A DNA stretch of 64,000 nt from UBA2882 sp051877575 (GCA_051877575.1 JBJEJA010000020.1:65117-129116), one strand, 5' to 3'. Positions 34,640 to 44,369 are shown, counted from the first letter of the stretch. Notes: generated by a model not told the origin, from the letters alone. Numbers and translations are program-made.

Positions 34640-34668
34640 CATATTTTCCTCCTGATCTTTCATTATTT

Positions 34669-35244
34669 TTACTTATTTCCTCCAAGGAAATTTCTTAATA
34701 TCGTTTCTCCATCGGGTGTCAGCACGCTCTCGGGGTGAAACTGCAGCCCGTATATTTCATAATCTTTGTGCCTGATTGCCATAACCTCTCCGTCTGCCGT
34801 AGTCGCAATGACCTTCAGACATTCCGGCATAGTCTCAGGATCTGCCGCCAGTGAATGGTACCTGGCAACCGATATCTGCTTTGGCAATCCCGCAAAGATT
34901 TCTTCCGCCTGATCAATATCGGCAAGGCTCTGTTTCCCATGCATCAATTCCTTTGCATAAGTAATCGTCGCACCATAGACCTCACAAATACTCTGATGTC
35001 CCAGACAGACACCTATGATTCTGCTTTTTCCCTGCATCTGCCTTACCACATCTTCACAAATTCCGGCATCCCGGGGTCTTCCCGGTCCCGGTGATAAAAT
35101 GATATATTCCGGTGCCAGTGCTTCCACATCGTCCACTGTCATTTCATCGTTTCGGATAACCTTAATTTCTTCTTTTGCAATGGTGCCGATCAGCTGCACC
35201 AGGTTATAAGAAAAACTGTCATAATTATCAATTAAAAGTATCAT
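34669..35244 (-). CDS. trpG: Anthranilate synthase component II (glutamine amidotransferase)
   Basis: A 191-residue class I glutamine amidotransferase supplying ammonia to TrpE. The catalytic Cys lies in GVCLGHQ, with His and Glu in QFHPESVLTPDG; the glycine loop is LSPGPGRP. The ATG at 35244 overlaps the trpE stop (ATGA), showing coupling; the upstream extension to 35307 lies inside trpE and is rejected. It may also serve PabB-type folate synthesis, as in other Firmicutes. Confidence 0.95.
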   Translation of the reverse strand: MILLIDNYDSFSYNLVQLIGTIAKEEIKVIRNDEMTVDDVEALAPEYIILSPGPGRPRDAGICEDVVRQMQGKSRIIGVCLGHQSICEVYGATITYAKELMHGKQSLADIDQAEEIFAGLPKQISVARYHSLAADPETMPECLKVIATTADGEVMAIRHKDYEIYGLQFHPESVLTPDGETILRNFLGGNK

Positions 35245-36701
35245 GATCCGTTCACCTCGCTTGCACGTTTTACTGCTTCGATGACTGCGCCTGCTTTGTT
35301 GGCACATTCCTGATATTCACTTTCCGGTACGCTGTCGGCCACAATACCGGCTCCCGCCTGAATGTAAACCTTATCTCCTTTTTTCACTGCTGTCCTGATG
35401 GCGATACATACATCCAGATTTCCCGAAAAATCCAGGTATCCGATTGCTCCGCCATAGACACCCCTGCTGTCCTTTTCCAGTTCATCGATGATTTCGCAGG
35501 CCCGGAACTTCGGTGCCCCGGACAGGGTTCCTGCCGGAAGCATGGTTGAAATGGTATCACATCCGTCTTTGTCTTTTCTCAGTTTGCCGCAGACAACCGA
35601 TGCAATGTGCATAACCTTGGAAAAGCGATGGATCTTCATATATTCCTCAACAGCGACACTGCCATATTCCGCAATCCTGCCGATGTCATTTCTCGCCAGA
35701 TCCACCAGCATATTGTGTTCGGCACATTCTTTTTCGTCCGCCAGAAGTTCCCGTTCCAGCGCTTCGTCCTCTTCTGTATCGGCCCCTCTCTTTCTGGTTC
35801 CTGCCACCGGAAAGGTTGTAAGTTTCCCCTGCTCCAGTTTCACCATGGTCTCGGGAGAGGTTCCCGCAATCTGCAGATCGCCGCACTGGATAAAATACAT
35901 ATAAGGAGAAGGATTGGTCGTCCTTAGCACCCGGTAAGTATTCAGCAGGCTGCTGTGATAATCCGCCTCAAACCTTCTGGAGATCACCCCCTGGAAAATA
36001 TCTCCTTCACGGATGTAATGTTTGGTTTTTTCCACCATCCCACAATATTCCTCTTTGGAAGTATTGCAGGTAAAATGCACTTCCTCCTGTGCCGTTTCCG
36101 GCTTTAACGGAGCCGTATCGTAAATCATATGAATGATTTTTTCGATTTCCAGAGTCGCTGCGTTGTATCCCGTTTCCCCCTGTTCACTTCTGTAATTAAC
36201 GATAACAATGATCTTTTGTTTCAAATGATCATAGGCAATGACCTTGTCAAACAGCATCAGATTGTAATCGTCAAATTCGCTTTCTTTCAGATGAAGCTTG
36301 GGCTCCGCATAACCAATCATCTCATATGAAAAATGTCCCACAAAACCGCCGGTAAAAGAAGGCATCCCTTCTATTTTCGGTGTTCTGAATTTTGCAAGTT
36401 GTTCTCTCAATGCCTGCATGGGATCTTTTTTCTCCCTCTGCTCAATGGCTCCGCTTTTTAGCGTTACTACACCATCCTTGCAGGAAATCTGCATCAGTGG
36501 ATTGGCTCCCAGGAACGAATATCTTCCCCACCGGCTTCCGCCCTCTACACTTTCCAGCAGAAAGAAACGGCTGTCTACCTGCGCGAGTTTCCGAAGCAGC
36601 GTAATCGGTGTCACGACATCGGCGTAGATTTCCCGGCATACCGGAATGATATTGTAGTCTTTTTCATACTGTCTTGCCTGTTCGTAATCCGGATAATACA
36701 T
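35241..36701 (-). CDS. trpE: Anthranilate synthase component I
   Basis: A 486-residue chorismate-binding enzyme that makes anthranilate. The feedback-inhibitor site has the LLESVEGG motif near residue 48. Catalytic blocks are SPYMYFIQ, TFPVAGTRKRG, DLARNDIGR and TLSGAPKFRACEII. AAGGAG precedes the start. It is first of the operon trpEGDCFBA and is preceded by a Trp T-box leader, a tandem repeat and a long hairpin. Confidence 0.97.
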   Translation of the reverse strand: MYYPDYEQARQYEKDYNIIPVCREIYADVVTPITLLRKLAQVDSRFFLLESVEGGSRWGRYSFLGANPLMQISCKDGVVTLKSGAIEQREKKDPMQALREQLAKFRTPKIEGMPSFTGGFVGHFSYEMIGYAEPKLHLKESEFDDYNLMLFDKVIAYDHLKQKIIVIVNYRSEQGETGYNAATLEIEKIIHMIYDTAPLKPETAQEEVHFTCNTSKEEYCGMVEKTKHYIREGDIFQGVISRRFEADYHSSLLNTYRVLRTTNPSPYMYFIQCGDLQIAGTSPETMVKLEQGKLTTFPVAGTRKRGADTEEDEALERELLADEKECAEHNMLVDLARNDIGRIAEYGSVAVEEYMKIHRFSKVMHIASVVCGKLRKDKDGCDTISTMLPAGTLSGAPKFRACEIIDELEKDSRGVYGGAIGYLDFSGNLDVCIAIRTAVKKGDKVYIQAGAGIVADSVPESEYQECANKAGAVIEAVKRASEVNGS

Positions 36702-36745
36702 TTTGTTTACTCCTTTTCTTTATATTTGTGAGAGGTGGGGATTGC

Positions 36746-36845
36746 TCATGTATCACGCAGGGGCGTGAAACACTTCCTTTCGATCATGTATCACGCAGGG
36801 GCGTGAAACACTTCCTTTCGATCATGTATCACGCAGGGGCGTGAA
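36746..36845 (-). repeat. 38-bp tandem repeat (about 2.6 units) in the trpE leader
   Basis: Three copies start at 36746, 36784 and 36822. Each contains the inverted repeat TCACGC-AGGG-GCGTGA, so each RNA copy can fold as a 6-bp hairpin. The copies are identical where they can be compared; the third is cut short after GCGTGA. They lie between the T-box terminator and the trpE ribosome binding site. Confidence 0.9.
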
Positions 36846-36881
36846 GTTCCTTCACGCCCTGTCGCGGCATTCGCCGCATAA

Positions 36882-36957
36882 TTTCAAAAACTTTCACTTT
36901 CTGCTCCAAGAAAAATCTTCGCTTTTTCTTGAGCAGGAAAGCGAAAAGTTTTTGAAA
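36882..36957. repeat. Long imperfect palindrome upstream of trpE
   Basis: Left arm 36882-36915 and right arm 36923-36957 pair almost fully, giving a stem of about 33 bp with a few mismatches or bulges and a 7-nt loop. It has no T run of its own. It may be a small palindromic mobile repeat inserted into the leader, or an RNA structure that affects trp mRNA. Confidence 0.8.
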
Positions 36958-36979
36958 CTGCGTGGCTCATTGCACACGC

Positions 36980-37258
36980 AAAAAAAGCTTCTGTCCCCGT
37001 AGGGACAAAAGCTTAAAACCTTCTGCGGTACCACCCTGATTGATAGTATATCTATCCACTCGTTCTGCATACTCACAATATGCACCCTCCTGATAACGGG
37101 TAGGGAACCCGTCGGCGTCTACTCCCGGTTATCGGTTTCAAGCCACCCTCGCAAGTCCATTCAACTATTTCCTCCATACTGCATCCCACCTGCCGCAGCT
37201 CTCTGTGATGTACTCCATAGCCTACTTCTCTTGCTCATTGGTTTCAATCATAGTTTAT
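36980..37258 (-). promoter_or_regulatory. Tryptophan T-box riboswitch (leader of the trp operon)
   Basis: On the minus strand, an AG-rich Stem I start (GAGCAAGAGAAGTAGGC) leads to a specifier loop GAA-TGG-AC, with the TGG (Trp) specifier at 37157-37159. The stem III region follows (AGTAGACGCCGACGGG). The T-box AGGGTGGTACCGCAG is at 37023-37037. A terminator with stem AAGCTTTTGTCCC / GGGACAGAAGCTT and a T run lies at 36980-37014. Uncharged tRNA-Trp would stabilise the antiterminator and switch on the trp operon. Confidence 0.95.
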
Positions 37259-37274
37259 CTCTTTAATTGAGTAA

Positions 37275-37303
37275 AGCATAAAACAATTTCTAAAATCTGT
37301 CAA
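37275..37303 (-). promoter_or_regulatory. Sigma-A promoter of the trp operon
   Basis: TTGACA (37298-37303) and TATGCT (37275-37280) are 17 nt apart on the minus strand, directly upstream of the T-box leader. Confidence 0.8.
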
Positions 37304-37362
37304 TCCCTTTTTTGAAAAAATCAACAGTTACTATTCACAGCTCGGTCCCAAAATCTCTCTCA

Positions 37363-38430
37363 TCATAGGATATCGTGTCCCATGGGAACCTGCATATATA
37401 CAACCGGATCCAACTCATTTGCCAGTAAAAGCCACAGCTTTATATACATTGCAGCCGGTGATGCAGGAGGACAGACATACGCCCCTTCCTCTTCATAAGC
37501 TGCAACCGTCTCATAAGTCAGTCCTTCCGGAACCCCTGCAACAAACACAGGGATTTTCTTTTTCTGCGCCTCTCTCATAAATTTTCCAAAACCACTCTCT
37601 TTTACCGGCAGCGTCCCGGAATGATACGTATCCAGTAAAATCGCATGACAGGAATCCGGTATCAAAAACTGCATTCCGGGATAAGGCTTTTGAAAAGCAA
37701 CCGAAATATCTGCCATATTTTCACAGCGCAGAGGGTTCCATTCTTCCTCACCGGAAACCTCGCCGGAGATCATCCTGCCGTTTGGCGAGGGTTTCTCTTT
37801 TTGACTTTCATTCAATACCCACTCAGATCCGTCGCTGCCATCCCGCAGTTCTGCATAAAAACCGTCTTTCACACTCAGCACCCGGTCGCTGTAATTATCC
37901 TGCGGTAACAATCTGGTGGCAAAATGCATATAGTGACCTTCTGTATTTTGATAGGAACAGAATACACCCTTATGTTTTTTCTCGAGGATCAGAAGAAGCG
38001 CTCCCTCAAAATTGGAAGCTCCGTTGCTCCTTGCATCTGTCAAAGGGTAATTCGCCGACACCATCACGATGGGAATATTCACATTCGCAAACAAATAACC
38101 CATGGCAGCCGCCGAATAAGCCAGACTGTCCGTTCCCGTGGTAATGATAATGCCATCATAGTCCCTCTTCGCGCCTTGTCTGACCGTCTGCCAAAGCAGT
38201 TCCAGATATCTTCCGTTCAGGTTCTCGCTCAATATTTCATAAGGACATACCGTTTCAAAGCTTACCTTTGTCCGGAAACGCTCCTCATAATAAGATTGCT
38301 TTTCTGCCGAAAACCGCTCCAGAAGCAGCCTGCGCGGTTCCGCTCCCCCGGGTGAGAGAAAGCCGGACCTTTGCGCGCTTCCGATTGTTCCGCCTGTGAA
38401 AACCACCAATACTTTTAATTCTTTCATCAT
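37363..38430 (-). CDS. Asparaginase-family protein
   Basis: A 355-residue member of the bacterial L-asparaginase/Glu-tRNA amidotransferase GatD-like fold. The first catalytic Thr is in VFTGGTIGS near residue 14, and the second in IITTGTDSLAYSAA near 100. It is longer than usual (about 325-330) because of variable middle segments (190-240). No signal peptide is visible. It would hydrolyse asparagine, or another amide, to the acid and ammonia. It lies 29 bp downstream of the MATE gene on the same strand. Confidence 0.85.
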   Translation of the reverse strand: MMKELKVLVVFTGGTIGSAQRSGFLSPGGAEPRRLLLERFSAEKQSYYEERFRTKVSFETVCPYEILSENLNGRYLELLWQTVRQGAKRDYDGIIITTGTDSLAYSAAAMGYLFANVNIPIVMVSANYPLTDARSNGASNFEGALLLILEKKHKGVFCSYQNTEGHYMHFATRLLPQDNYSDRVLSVKDGFYAELRDGSDGSEWVLNESQKEKPSPNGRMISGEVSGEEEWNPLRCENMADISVAFQKPYPGMQFLIPDSCHAILLDTYHSGTLPVKESGFGKFMREAQKKKIPVFVAGVPEGLTYETVAAYEEEGAYVCPPASPAAMYIKLWLLLANELDPVVYMQVPMGHDIL

Positions 38431-38459
38431 ATCTCTCCTATAATGTCAGAGTTTTGGTT

Positions 38460-39821
38460 TTACTGTTCCAGTCTCACAATCTCCGGACTTCCTTCAAAAT
38501 GTCCTCTCAGCTTTTTCATTACATGGAAATATGCAGGAATCAAGAAACAATCCGCACATACCCATGCAACCGGACTTGCCACACTGGCAGCCGCAAATCC
38601 AAAAATCGGCACAAACACAAAACCCACAACACTTCGCGCTACCATCTCACAGACTCCCGCCAGAATTGCAAATGTGGAATATCCCAGCCCCTGTATCATA
38701 AATCTCACAATGTTGACAAAAGCCAACGGAATATAAAATGCCACATTGGCAATCATGAAATAATGTATCTGTCCGATAATCGCTGTTTCGTCGGCAGAAA
38801 CAAACAGCAGGGACAGACTTTTTCCGAAAAGGAGGACAAACACCAGACATAGGACGGCATAAATAATTCCCAGTTTGGAACAGTCCTTAATTCCTTCGTC
38901 AATTCTGTCCAGATATCCCGCTCCAACATTCTGACCACCGTAAGTAGCCATCGTTGATCCCATGGCATCAAAAGGACAACACAAAAACATACAAATCTTG
39001 CTTCCCGCAGTAACCGCCGCCACAGCATCGGAACCAAGTGTATTGACTGCCGCCTGGAGAATAACACTGCCGATTGCCGTTATGGAATATTGCAATCCCA
39101 TAGGCACACCCATTCCGCAAAGAGTCCTGATGCATTCCGGATCAAACTGCATTTCCTCTTTTGTCATTTTTAGAATATCATATTTTTTAATCAAATAAAC
39201 CAGACTCAGAATACCGGAGGCCCCCTGTGCAATGACAGTTGCCAATGCGGCACCTGCCACTCCCAAAGGTAAAATCAATATGACATCCAGCACAATATTG
39301 GACAGGGATGATATGATCAGAAAAACCAACGGGCTCTTACTATCTCCAAGGGATCTGATGATACCCGATACCATGTTGTATAAAATTGTTGCCGGAATAC
39401 CTGCAAATATAATAAATATGTAATTGTATGCATCTTCCATGATATTATCCGGTGTCCGCATCCAGATCAAAATATTTCTGCACAAAAAGCAAACCGCCAC
39501 TGTGATTACAACGGCAAAAATCACAGAAGCCCATGCACAGCCTGCCACAAACTTGCGAAGTCCGTGATCATCCTTCGCTCCAAACTTCTGAGCTATGGGA
39601 ATCGCAAAACCGTTGCAAAGTCCTATACAAAAACCCAGTATCATAAAATTGACGGAACCGGTGGAACCGACTGCGGCCAAAGCTTCAACACCCAACATTC
39701 TTCCTACGATGATCGTGTCCACCATATTATAGAACTGCTGGAAAAGCAAGCCGAACAATAATGGTACTCCAAACCCAAGAATCAGCTTCATGGGCGATCC
39801 TTTTGTCAAATCCTTTGTCAT
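38460..39821 (-). CDS. MATE family efflux transporter
   Basis: A 453-residue inner-membrane protein with twelve predicted helices in two MATE halves. It has the typical start GSPMKLILGFGVPLLFG, and QQFYNMVDTIIVGRMLGVEALAAVGSTGS near residues 25-55. MATE proteins export drugs or metabolites using Na+ or H+ gradients; the cargo here is not known. A MIRL-type C-terminus is followed by asparaginase on the same strand. Confidence 0.92.
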   Translation of the reverse strand: MTKDLTKGSPMKLILGFGVPLLFGLLFQQFYNMVDTIIVGRMLGVEALAAVGSTGSVNFMILGFCIGLCNGFAIPIAQKFGAKDDHGLRKFVAGCAWASVIFAVVITVAVCFLCRNILIWMRTPDNIMEDAYNYIFIIFAGIPATILYNMVSGIIRSLGDSKSPLVFLIISSLSNIVLDVILILPLGVAGAALATVIAQGASGILSLVYLIKKYDILKMTKEEMQFDPECIRTLCGMGVPMGLQYSITAIGSVILQAAVNTLGSDAVAAVTAGSKICMFLCCPFDAMGSTMATYGGQNVGAGYLDRIDEGIKDCSKLGIIYAVLCLVFVLLFGKSLSLLFVSADETAIIGQIHYFMIANVAFYIPLAFVNIVRFMIQGLGYSTFAILAGVCEMVARSVVGFVFVPIFGFAAASVASPVAWVCADCFLIPAYFHVMKKLRGHFEGSPEIVRLEQ

Positions 39822-39932
39822 GATTCAAGATCTCCTTTTTCACATATCGCGGTCATATTATCACACCGTTTCGCAAATGTATATATGGGAAATCATTTGA
39901 ATCCAAAAAAGTACAATTTAGTTCTATATTGC

Positions 39933-41720
39933 TCAAACCCGTTCCATCATTTCTAAATACTCACGGAAGACATCCAATGCTTTCTGCACAGGCTCACCGC
40001 TTGTCATATCCACTTTACACAACTTGAGCAGAGAAATCGGATCCTTACTGCTGCCGCCGCTCAAGAATTTTTTATAATCCTCCACCGCACCGTCTTCCCC
40101 GCTCAGGATCCGAGTGCTGATTGCAATTGCCGCAGCAAACCCGGTAGCGTATTGATAAACATAAAAGGGTGTGTAAAAATGAGGAATACGCGCCCACTCA
40201 TAAGCAATCTCATCATCAATAACCATATCCGGTCCGAAATAAGTCTTATTCAGATCCCGATACATATTACACAAAACCTCTGCCGTCAGTTTCTTTCCCT
40301 CTCCCACCATGTCATGCGTCATCTTCTCAAATTCCGCAAACATCGTCTGACGATACAGCGTTCCTTTAAACTGATCCAGAAAATAGTTGATCAGGTACGC
40401 TTTTTCCTTTTTATCTTCCGTATTTTCAAGCAGATAATGGATCAACAGAGCCTCATTACAGGTGGATGCCACCTCTGCCACAAAAATCTTGTATCCGGCA
40501 TACAAATACGGCTGATTGGCATCGGAATAATGGGAATGCAGCGCATGACCCATTTCATGTGCCAGTGTAAACACATGGTTTAAGGTTCCCTGATAATTCA
40601 AAAGTACATATGGATGCACACCATATGCGCCCCACGAATAAGCACCCGTACGCTTACCTTCATTTTCATATACATCAATCCAGCGTTTCTCAAAACCTTC
40701 CCGTAAAAGTTCCAGATAATCTTCTCCCAAAGGTGCCAGCCCTTTTAATACCAGTTCCTTCGCTTCCTCGAAAGAATATTTTTTCTCCACTCCGGCAACC
40801 ATGGGCACATAGACATCATACATATGCAGTTCTTCCACGCCCAACAGCTTTTTGCGGAGCGCCACATAATCATACATGGGCTGCAGATTGGCATGTACGG
40901 TTTCAATCAGCTTGTAATAAACTTCTACCGGGATTTCCGCATCATCCAGAGAAGCCTCCAGCGCACTTGCATAATGCCTTTGTTTCGCAAAAAAAGCAGA
41001 TGCCCTCGCATTGGCATCGTACATTGCGGCAACGGTATTGATATTTTGCCGATAAGTCGCATAGAGAGAAGTAAATGCCTCTTTTCTGACCTCCCTGTTT
41101 CCGCTCTCCATAAAAGAAATGTATCTGCCCTGGGTCAACGGAACCTTTTCACCTTTTTCGTCCGTAATATCCGCAAACCGGATATCCGCATTGTTAAACA
41201 TGGCATATATGTTGGAAGCACCTTTTGCCATTTCGTTAGCAGAAGCTAACATTTCCTCTCCTTTTTCGTCAAGCGTATGCGCTTTCTGTCTCCGGATATT
41301 TTCGATAAACAGCTGATATCCGAGAAGCTGCGGCTCTTCTTGATAAAACTCCCGAAGCTTTTCTTCCGAAATCTCCAAAATCTGCGGCACCATGTATGCC
41401 ACCGCCGCCTGCAGCAAATTCGACTTGATCTCTGCTTCTCCTGCAAAGCCCTGATAATAAGCATTTGCCATATCCTGATGATATCGCTCGTTCGCATATA
41501 CATAATAGGTTTCCATCACACGGTTTACATTTTCATATGCCTGCAGACACTCCAGAAACTTTCCCGCACTTTCCTGCAGACAACCGTCATATTCTTTGAT
41601 CTTTTCAATCTCAAACTGCAGCCTGACACCATCTGTCTTCCATGCATCATCGTTAATATACAGATCCTCCAGTGCCCAGGTATCCTCTTTTCTCTGCTCT
41701 TCCCTTTTGATCAGTTTCAT
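39933..41720 (-). CDS. pepF: Oligoendopeptidase F
   Basis: A 595-residue M3 family metallopeptidase. The zinc motif is H388-E-M-G-H392 in TLAHEMGHALHSHY, with the third ligand Glu about 25 residues on (FVAEVASTCNEAL). Cytoplasmic; cuts oligopeptides of about 7-17 residues in characterised PepF. A longer frame to 41768 adds 16 residues of poor fit; the ATG at 41720 gives the common start (LIKREEQRKEDTWALEDLY). It lies 51 bp downstream of the TetM-NYN gene. Confidence 0.93.
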   Translation of the reverse strand: MKLIKREEQRKEDTWALEDLYINDDAWKTDGVRLQFEIEKIKEYDGCLQESAGKFLECLQAYENVNRVMETYYVYANERYHQDMANAYYQGFAGEAEIKSNLLQAAVAYMVPQILEISEEKLREFYQEEPQLLGYQLFIENIRRQKAHTLDEKGEEMLASANEMAKGASNIYAMFNNADIRFADITDEKGEKVPLTQGRYISFMESGNREVRKEAFTSLYATYRQNINTVAAMYDANARASAFFAKQRHYASALEASLDDAEIPVEVYYKLIETVHANLQPMYDYVALRKKLLGVEELHMYDVYVPMVAGVEKKYSFEEAKELVLKGLAPLGEDYLELLREGFEKRWIDVYENEGKRTGAYSWGAYGVHPYVLLNYQGTLNHVFTLAHEMGHALHSHYSDANQPYLYAGYKIFVAEVASTCNEALLIHYLLENTEDKKEKAYLINYFLDQFKGTLYRQTMFAEFEKMTHDMVGEGKKLTAEVLCNMYRDLNKTYFGPDMVIDDEIAYEWARIPHFYTPFYVYQYATGFAAAIAISTRILSGEDGAVEDYKKFLSGGSSKDPISLLKLCKVDMTSGEPVQKALDVFREYLEMMERV

Positions 41721-41771
41721 AACCGCAAAATTCCCTTTCTGATTTCTTCCATTGCAGGTACACCGCATCCG

Positions 41772-44369
41772 TCATCCGTTGAGCAGTGCACGTACTTTTT
41801 CTTTGACATCCGCCACTTCCCGTTCAAATTCCTTCGCCGAAATCCTCATGGCTCCGTGTCCCATAATAATGAGCTGCTCCAGCCCATCCGAAGTTGCCAC
41901 TCTGACACGATGCTTTGAGCCGATGTCTCTGGTTACTTTTTCAATATACATATCTGCCGTTTCCGCCTCTTTGGTATAAACCACATGGATATTGTGATAT
42001 TTTCCCACTTCTCCCATATTGCCCTTTACCTTATAGGCGTCAAACACCAATATCAGATGGCATTTGGTAAAACCCTGATAATCACAGAGAATATCCATCA
42101 GCTTTCCGCGGGCGGCATCCAGATTCATTTTGGCCAGTTCTTTCAGCTCATCCCATGCAAAAATAATATTATAACCGTCCACCAGTAAATAATCTTCTAC
42201 CGGTACCGTATTTTTATTCTGATATTTCCGATAATATTCTCCCGCATCCACACTTTTCCCGCCGGATACGTAACGGGTATTCCTGCTGCCATATTCCCTG
42301 CGCTTTGCCTGTCCGAATTCCCGCAGCATGATTTCTTCCAGTTCTTTATCCTGCCGGGCACTTTCCTTATATTCCTGTTTCTGCTTTTCCCGTTCAATCT
42401 TTTTTCGTATTTTATCATCCAGCGTTTCCGATGTATCCGTGCTTTCCAATCTATGGCTGTCCATATGCATATACTCACGCACTTCATCCCATTTCACATA
42501 AAAACCGGAACCGTGGGCGCAAAATACTGAGCCTGTGGGATGCTCCGCATCCTCTTCGCTGTCATATCCGATCTGCGCCACTACTTCTTCTGCATTGTGG
42601 CACGGACCGTATCCGGCAGCCTGCAATTGTAACCTGCCCCTGCCCTTCGTATAGGCATGGACCTCACTCATATAATCCACCGCCGTTGCAACCGGCACTT
42701 TTCCCGTCAAAACGGACATTTCTCCTTCCGTATGCGGCGGCCGGAAGTTTCCGTTCATCCGTTGGACATCACCCATGGCTCTGCCGATCTGCTCTGTAGG
42801 AACTTCCAGTTCAAAAGTATAATAGGGTTCCAAAAGCACACTCTCTGCGCTCTTTAATCCCTGTCGGACCGCCCGGTAGGTTGCCTGTCTGAAATCTCCG
42901 CCCTCCGTATGCTTCAGATGTGCTCTTCCGGCAACCAACGTAATCCGCATATCCGTGATCGGCGATCCGGTCAAAACTCCGGGATGCTCCCTTTCGGCAA
43001 GATGCGTCAGAATCAAACGCTGCCAGTTCAAATCCAGTTCATCCTCGCTAACTTCCGTATCAAAGATCAATCCGCTCCCTTCCGGAAGCGGTTCCATCAA
43101 AAGATGTACTTCCGCATAATGTTTTAACGGTTCGAAATGCCCCACACCTTCCACTGCATGTGCAATCGTTTCTTTATACACAATACTGCCTGCGCCAAAA
43201 TCAACCGACGCACCAAAGCGTTCCCGTATCACGGCTTTTAATATTTCCAACTGCACCTTTCCCATAATACGGACATGAATTTCCTGCAACGCTTCATTCC
43301 ATACCACATGCAGTCCCGGATCTTCCTCTTCCAGCCGGCGAAGCTTTGAAAGCATCGTAACCGGATCTTCCTCTTCCGGCAAAACAACCTGATAGGTCAT
43401 AACAGGAGAAAGCACCGGTTCTTCCGTCTCTTCCTCTATGCCGATTCCCTGTCCCGGATAAGTTTTTACCGGACCGGTAACCGCACAGACACAGCCCGCC
43501 TCTGCTTCCATTCGTAATTCATATTTCGTGCCGGAATACAACCTGATCTGGTCAACTTTTTCCCCTTCCAGCATTCCTTTCACCGGCAGACTCCCGCCTG
43601 TGATCTTTAAATAAGTCAGACGGTTTCCCTGCTCATCCCTGGCAATCTTATAGACCTTTGCGCCGAATTCTTCCGGATAACGCAGCTCACAGCAGTAATC
43701 TCCGATCCCCTCTAAAAACTGCTCTATGCCCGTAAATTTTAAGGCAGATCCGAAATAGCAGGGAAATAATTTTCTCTCCGCAATCAGAAGAGCTACGGTA
43801 TCCTTACTTAAGCTGCCGCTTTCCAAAAACTCCTCCACGGCACTTTCCGAAGTCATGGCCGCTTCTTCCATGAAGTCGTTTCCGTCGGAAAAATCCAGAA
43901 ATTCTCCCTTCAGTCTTTTACCCATTTCCGAAAGAAATGCCCGCTTTCTCTGCACGCCGAAATCTTCACCCAGCAAATCCACTTTATTGACAAACACAAA
44001 AGTCGGAATATGATACTGTTCCAGCAGTCTCCATAACGTCTCCGTATGCGCCTGAACACCGTCTGTCCCGCTGATGACCAGTATAGCATAATCCAGCACC
44101 TGCAGCGTGCGCTCCATCTCCATGGAAAAATCCACATGTCCCGGGGTATCCAACAAAGTCATTTCCAACTCTTCCGCTACAATTCTTGCCTGCTTGGAAA
44201 AGATTGTGATGCCTCTCTGCCGCTCCAATGCAAACGTATCCAGATAAGCATCCTGATGATCTACCCTTCCCATATTCCGAATAGTTCCGCCACAATAAAG
44301 CAGCGCCTCCGATAAAGTTGTTTTTCCCGCATCCACATGGGCTAAAATGCCGACTACCGGCTTTTTCAT
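41772..44369 (-). CDS. TetM-like translation-factor GTPase fused to a Rae1/YacP-like NYN ribonuclease
   Basis: An 865-residue protein. Residues 1-640 are an EF-G-like ribosomal-protection GTPase of the TetM/TetO group: G1 AHVDAGKT (10-17), G2 RGIT (52-55), G3 DTPGH (74-78), G4 NKVD (128-131), then domains II-V. A charged linker (about 650-720) leads to a C-terminal NYN domain (about 726-861) that closely matches YacP/Rae1: LLVDGYNIIFAW with D731, LVFDAYKVKG with D777, KEAETADMYIEK, and VATSDGLEQ with D827. Rae1 is a ribosome A-site mRNA endonuclease in B. subtilis. The fusion would bring a nuclease to the site where TetM-type GTPases bind. The ATG at 44369 has AAGGACGG upstream. True tetracycline resistance is not implied. 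Confidence 0.9.
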   Translation of the reverse strand: MKKPVVGILAHVDAGKTTLSEALLYCGGTIRNMGRVDHQDAYLDTFALERQRGITIFSKQARIVAEELEMTLLDTPGHVDFSMEMERTLQVLDYAILVISGTDGVQAHTETLWRLLEQYHIPTFVFVNKVDLLGEDFGVQRKRAFLSEMGKRLKGEFLDFSDGNDFMEEAAMTSESAVEEFLESGSLSKDTVALLIAERKLFPCYFGSALKFTGIEQFLEGIGDYCCELRYPEEFGAKVYKIARDEQGNRLTYLKITGGSLPVKGMLEGEKVDQIRLYSGTKYELRMEAEAGCVCAVTGPVKTYPGQGIGIEEETEEPVLSPVMTYQVVLPEEEDPVTMLSKLRRLEEEDPGLHVVWNEALQEIHVRIMGKVQLEILKAVIRERFGASVDFGAGSIVYKETIAHAVEGVGHFEPLKHYAEVHLLMEPLPEGSGLIFDTEVSEDELDLNWQRLILTHLAEREHPGVLTGSPITDMRITLVAGRAHLKHTEGGDFRQATYRAVRQGLKSAESVLLEPYYTFELEVPTEQIGRAMGDVQRMNGNFRPPHTEGEMSVLTGKVPVATAVDYMSEVHAYTKGRGRLQLQAAGYGPCHNAEEVVAQIGYDSEEDAEHPTGSVFCAHGSGFYVKWDEVREYMHMDSHRLESTDTSETLDDKIRKKIEREKQKQEYKESARQDKELEEIMLREFGQAKRREYGSRNTRYVSGGKSVDAGEYYRKYQNKNTVPVEDYLLVDGYNIIFAWDELKELAKMNLDAARGKLMDILCDYQGFTKCHLILVFDAYKVKGNMGEVGKYHNIHVVYTKEAETADMYIEKVTRDIGSKHRVRVATSDGLEQLIIMGHGAMRISAKEFEREVADVKEKVRALLNG

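Noticed and set aside
36746..36845. CRISPR-like repeats
   Set aside because: The units are contiguous tandem copies of 38 bp without spacers, and no cas gene is seen.
36894..37085. Small protein gene on the minus strand
   Set aside because: The frame lies inside the T-box leader and terminator, which explain the sequence better.
41772..44369. Tetracycline resistance gene tet(M)/tet(O)
   Set aside because: Longer than Tet proteins, carries an NYN domain and lies among chromosomal genes. Similarity to TetM is at family level only; resistance is not supported.
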